DNA of 64,000 nt from Litoditis marina (Eukaryota > Nematoda > Chromadorea > Rhabditida > Rhabditidae): the NCBI GenBank assembly GCA_964036275.1, contig OZ038435.1, forward strand, positions 806,001 to 870,000, in the 5' to 3' direction. Of the stretch, positions 60,101 through 64,000 are shown piece after piece (the first letter of the stretch is position 1; each line of letters begins with the position of its first letter). The notes under the pieces are model-generated. The model worked only from the letters and a program-made list of their open reading frames with translations, did not search any database and was not told where the DNA came from. The position numbers and the translations under genes are program-made.

Positions 60101-63100
60101 TGGCGCCAGCGCCGGGCGCCAATGATGATGTATTCATCTCATATTTGGCGCGACGGGCTAACTTTTGCATTATAACTCATGTTTCAAATTTCAGCTAAAT
60201 CGGTTCGGTAGTTTTTCCAATAGTGGTTTTTGGCGCCTATTGGCGCCCGCGCCCGGCGCCAATGAGGAGCTATACATCTCATATTTGGCGCGACATGCTA
60301 AATTTTGCATTAGAAATCATGTTTCAAATTTCAGCTAAATCGGTTCGATAGTTTTTCCAATAGTCGTTTTTGGCGCCCATTGGCGCCCGGCGCCAGAGAT
60401 TACATATACATTTCATACTTGGCGCGACGAGCTAACTTTCGCCATAGAATAGATGTTTCAAATTTCAGCCAAATTGGTTCAGTAGTTTTTCCACTACGAT
60501 GCGGACAGAATTCCGTGAGGGAGGAGGGACGAGGGACGAATTACGGCGGAACTTTTCAACAACGACACGAAACCATAACTCAGGCGAAAATAATCCGATT
60601 TGGCTGAAATTTTCACACAATGTTCAATTCGTGATTCTCTAACGTTCTCTCCTTTTAGTTTTCAAAAAAAGAATATGTTTGAAGATTTTTGTTAATTAAA
60701 AGGAAAAAACGAGTCCGCAATGGCCAAACCAAAGACAACTCACGCAGAGCGCTCCGCGAGATAGAGTTGTGCAAGTAGCAAGTATAAATATATGATATTT
60801 GTAGATTGGCAAGGGAACGGCACTCACTACACCTGTTTTCAATATTTCACGAATAATTTAAAAATCTCTCTTTTCAAACCATATTTTGGAGAACCTTATT
60901 TTCAGACAGTCGCACAATGTCTTCTGGAGTGCAGTGAAAATGCTAAGAAAGAGGGAAAGAGCCTCCGTTTGAAGACTTTCGTGGCGGGTCGAAATCGACT
61001 GGAAAACCCTGGTGCGAAGGCACTGGCTCGCGCCTTCTCGGTATGTTGTATCAGAGGAGTTCATTTTATTAGGTTTCCATTCTTTCCCGAATGATCTTTG
61101 ACTCAGGAAATGGCCTGGCATAATTGAATATACTGAAAAAATGAGAATAAGCTGGGCTGAGAGGGATAAGAGCAGTTTTATCAAATGTTTCTTTATACCA
61201 CGTAGTCTCTCTCTGGCTGTGATTGTTCCAATTTTTGATGATTCCGTTCGATATAGTACCGGACCGAATTGATCATTGAACAACAGGTAACCTTTGCTCG
61301 GCACGACGGAAACTTCTGACTACTCACTAATGTGTCGAATGTGAATCAACAACTTTTTTGTCTATTTAGATTTTTTTAGGAAATTGGAACTCTGGAGGTG
61401 ATAAGCATTCCTCAAAATGGAATCCGCTCAGAGGGAATTTCCGCATTGGCCGGTGCTCTCGAATGCAACTCCAAACTGCGAGTAATCAATTTCAATGACA
61501 ACACATGCGGAGTCGAGGGAGCCATGGCTATCGCCGAGGTATAACTATTTATTTTATTTTCAACTTTTCTCTAAATTAACCCTGCTGGAGTGCCATATGT
61601 TATGTGGAAAGTCACGTGTTCAATCGCAAATAAATTCTATTCTATTCCATTTCCACTTTACTAGAACTATTCTTATGTATTAGGTTATTTTATTTGAACA
61701 AAATATAATTGTGTCATGGTAAATACATGGTAAGGTGGAAACACGTATACCAGCTTTCGAGCTTGAAATGTGCAATGAAGTTAGAGCAATGTTCATTTTC
61801 TCAATTCTCCGCTAGAAGACGGTCAGTAAGTCTTTTCGTCCTGTTTTCATTTTCTCAGAGGGGTTCAACTGATGATGACCCAACCCTCTGAGAAAACCCA
61901 AAACCGTCTTGAATCAGGGTCGAAACGGTTTTGAGTACATCTCTTACTGAGCACATTAACCTAATCATATTCTTATGTAGGTAAGTTTTAATGACTAATT
62001 GACACTTGACTTAACTGGATTGATTTCAATATTCTATATGGAATTGGAGGTTACGGAAGGAAGCCGAGTACTCTTTCGCTCTCTCCTTATGCACGTGTTA
62101 CATTACGGTAACCGGCCCTCAGTCTCATTGTGGAATCGGGAATGAGAGAAAAAACTAAGTTAATCGGGGACCTAATCCAAATTTCACATTATCACAGTCA
62201 CAGAGGAAACTCTAACCTCCCACGTGGAAAGTCAGATGTTGTTAAATCGCGATAAAGTTATTTAATTCTAATCTGGTTTCCAGTGTATTGGTGAACTGGT
62301 AGATCTGGAGGTGTTGGACCTGGGCGACTGTCTCTGTCGCGATGTGGGCGTCGGCTCGGTCATAGGCGTGTTGTGCGATGGGGAACATCATAAACTGCAG
62401 GTTTGTTATTTCAATTGTTTATGACTTATTGTAATGGTACTTAAATATTGTGCCTATTAGCAATAAACGGGTCGGTTATCATCATTATTATTATTGCTAT
62501 CTTCACATGTAAGGTAAGTAAGATTTTCCTGTTTTCCTACCAACACTACTCAACTTCTTCATTGTATTTGGTCGTAAATGTTCCTGATTTTGCATCAAAA
62601 ACAGGAGGGAGCTATGTTCTCGAATTGGTTAGGAGGTTAGGCTAGTCAGACAACTTCACTGGTGTATGGTTATTGGTTATCTTCAAGCGGTCATTCACAG
62701 AAAAGCTGTGTTTGCACGCGTTGAACACATTCTCCCGAGAAACAGAAAAGAAGGTATCCAAAAACAAGGAATGCAGTGGAGCAACTGACTGCTTTTAAAT
62801 GGTGTAAGCGGACAAAACTAAAGAAGGGAGAACAAAGAGAAATTCAGTTTACTCTATTCACTTTAACTTTCAGTTGGTAGATTTTTCTGGGAGCGAGCTA
62901 TCTTCGACCATGGCGGAGGAGATTATAGACTCGTGGATAGAGAGTTACGGCGACATGGAAGGAGTGTTAGTTACAATAATTTTTTCACCCTTTGAATTCT
63001 GAATAACGCTATACGTTGTAGGATCGAACTCATGACGTAACTTGTCGTTTACTTTATGTACACCGAGAGCTTGCCTTTTCGATACACCTTTCTCGCAGAA

Positions 63101-63778
63101 GTCTATTTGTTTCATTACACCTCTTCTTACACACAATTGATCCTATACGATCATATATCGTATATTTTCATACGTTATTTTTATCACACGATCACTTTTT
63201 TTCAGATTAAACCAAAGATAGATTTTAATAGTTTTTTTTTGTTTTCAGGAAGCTGCGTCTGACGAACAATTGTTTCGGTAGCCGTTTCACTGATTTGGCC
63301 GAGTTGGGCGCCAATTATAACATGGACTTCGGGGATGAGAGGTATTTTTCGCATATGTTTGTAAATAATTGGAAGTTGCTTAATACATGAATCTTTTGAA
63401 TGTAGTTATCTGATGTTACAAACCGGTTTCGAATTCCTGGTGCAGTTATGATCATTTATAATCACCAGAGTTTCATCGGTTATCGTACATTATATCCTCG
63501 AAATTCCCAGATGTTTAATGTTCATGGGGTGGGTTGTGAAGCCTGAAGCTCGATGGGTAGTAGAGTAGAAAACCGTTTGTGTATATGATCCCGTTCCAAA
63601 AATGGATTGTAGTTGGTAAATCGATGTTTATCTACACTTTCATATTTGTGTGATTTGAGTGACGACGAGGGAAGTCTATCGGAGAGGGACAGTGGCTCAG
63701 AGGGGGAGGACTCGGAGGGAGGGGAGGACGCTGGCTCTGAAGTGTCGCCGCCTAAACTGACGGAACGCCCTGCTGCTG
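57114..63778 (+). CDS. ran-2: Ran GTPase-activating protein (RanGAP), 3'-partial
   Basis: Activates GTP hydrolysis by Ran on the cytoplasmic side of nuclear pores, maintaining the Ran gradient for transport and spindle assembly. Exons: 57114-57180, 57476-57603, 57965-58024, 58300-58390, 58799-58884, 60906-61040, 61380-61538, 62284-62400, 62874-62965, 63249-63341, 63660-63778. A further exon from 63968 is possible (acceptor AATAATAG, in phase) and runs off the window. Phases agree, giving 382 codons. Leucine-rich repeats run through most of the protein ([73 protein letters not shown]). The SDIFTGR motif of exon 3 is the region of the catalytic arginine in RanGAPs. An acidic Ser/Glu/Asp-rich segment starts in the last exon (SDDEGS...), as in animal RanGAP1. 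The start codon lies 11 nt after a strong acceptor, as expected for trans-splicing. Confidence 0.95.
59056..59310 (+). repeat. Decayed relative of the 52472 hairpin element
   Basis: Shares AGTAAAAAGTGGGG, TGTGTGAGTT, GCAAAAAGTGAACRATACGA and AGAACAATACAAATG-type words in the order of the left arm. It also keeps a short complement (GTTGTGAACCATTATGC) at about 59271, so only a remnant of the right arm remains. Lies in ran-2 intron 5. Confidence 0.6.
59400..60770 (+). repeat. GGCGCC composite repeat, copy B
   Basis: GGCGCC-rich sequence (59400-60400, with palindromes such as GGCGCCAATTGGCGCC) includes the 140-bp tandem at 60086-60499. It is followed by GATGCGGACAGAATTCCG, GAGGGACGAGGGACG, and the terminal block AAAACGAGTCCGCAATGGCC...CACGCAGAGCGCTCCGCG. 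This is the inverted order of copy A at 50230-52440. Lies in ran-2 intron 5. Confidence 0.65.
60086..60499 (+). repeat. 140-bp tandem repeat, three units
   Basis: Units start at 60086, 60226 and 60366. Each has GTTTTTGGCGCC, a CATYTCATAYTTGGCGCGAC word, and TTTCAAATTTCAGCYAAATY followed by GGTTCRRTAGTTTTTCCA. Period is 140, 140 and about 134. Confidence 0.85.
61680..61968. mobile_element. Insertion with 11-bp TSD in ran-2 intron 7
   Basis: 289-bp segment flanked by ATTCTTATGTA at 61669-61679 and 61969-61979. Short ends TTAGGTTA / TAACCTAA are inverted. Its right part (GTCTTGAATCAGGGTCGAAA ... ACTGAGCACATTA) matches one arm of the hairpin at 49654-49779. An internal CTCAGAGGGGTT / AACCCTCTGAG pair forms a small hairpin. 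Confidence 0.65.
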
Positions 63779-64000
63779 GTATGTCGGGCACAGCCCTATT
63801 AGTGGGGTAGTTTCTCTCGAGAAGTAGGGGTTTCCTGAGAAAAAAAGCGAAAAATCAAGGGGTACCTCCACATTTAGCACCAGCATCGCCGAAACGTCTA
63901 CCAAATTGATTATCGTCGTGGTAACAATGTTGTCTGTTCCGCCAGTTCTGGTCTGGCTCAATAATAGCCGACGAATTGTCCGAGAATGGGAGAAGAAGGG

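Overview
The window reads as nuclear DNA from a nematode, probably a rhabditid. Introns end in TTTCAG-like acceptors, one start codon lies 11 nt after such an acceptor as at a spliced-leader site, and base composition is AT-rich. The conserved proteins have clear animal orthologues. Introns are unusually large and packed with small DNA transposons, so this is not a compact C. elegans-like locus. The species cannot be named from the sequence.

Layout. (1) 860-2524, + strand: the last five exons of a tyrosylprotein sulfotransferase. (2) 5063-7819, - strand: one 918-codon ORF joining a Ty3/Gypsy-type Gag to an Env-like glycoprotein with no Pol between them. (3) 8-22 kb: gene-poor, with several families of short inverted-repeat transposons. 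(4) 22494-32013, + strand: a peptide-receptor-type class A GPCR in eight exons, with repeat-filled introns. (5) 34010-52953, - strand: a 23-exon gene of about 894 codons with two tandem integrase-type H2C2 zinc-binding modules, each built on the same intron pattern, followed by acidic, low-complexity sequence with a PP1-docking-like RVRW motif. Its introns hold a decayed LINE, several foldback elements and a very large hairpin. (6) 52954-57113: the shared upstream region of two divergent genes. (7) 57114 to the window end, + strand: RanGAP (ran-2), with leucine-rich repeats and the start of the acidic tail.

The strongest leads are the two-module integrase-derived host gene, the pol-less Gag-Env ORF, and a family of foldback elements. 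The foldback copies share only a few terminal bases (GGnnAATT...AATTGGCC) and 9-bp target duplications, while each carries a different short motif reiterated in both orientations. Exon joins were worked out by hand from reading phase and splice signals. No alignment or database search was run.
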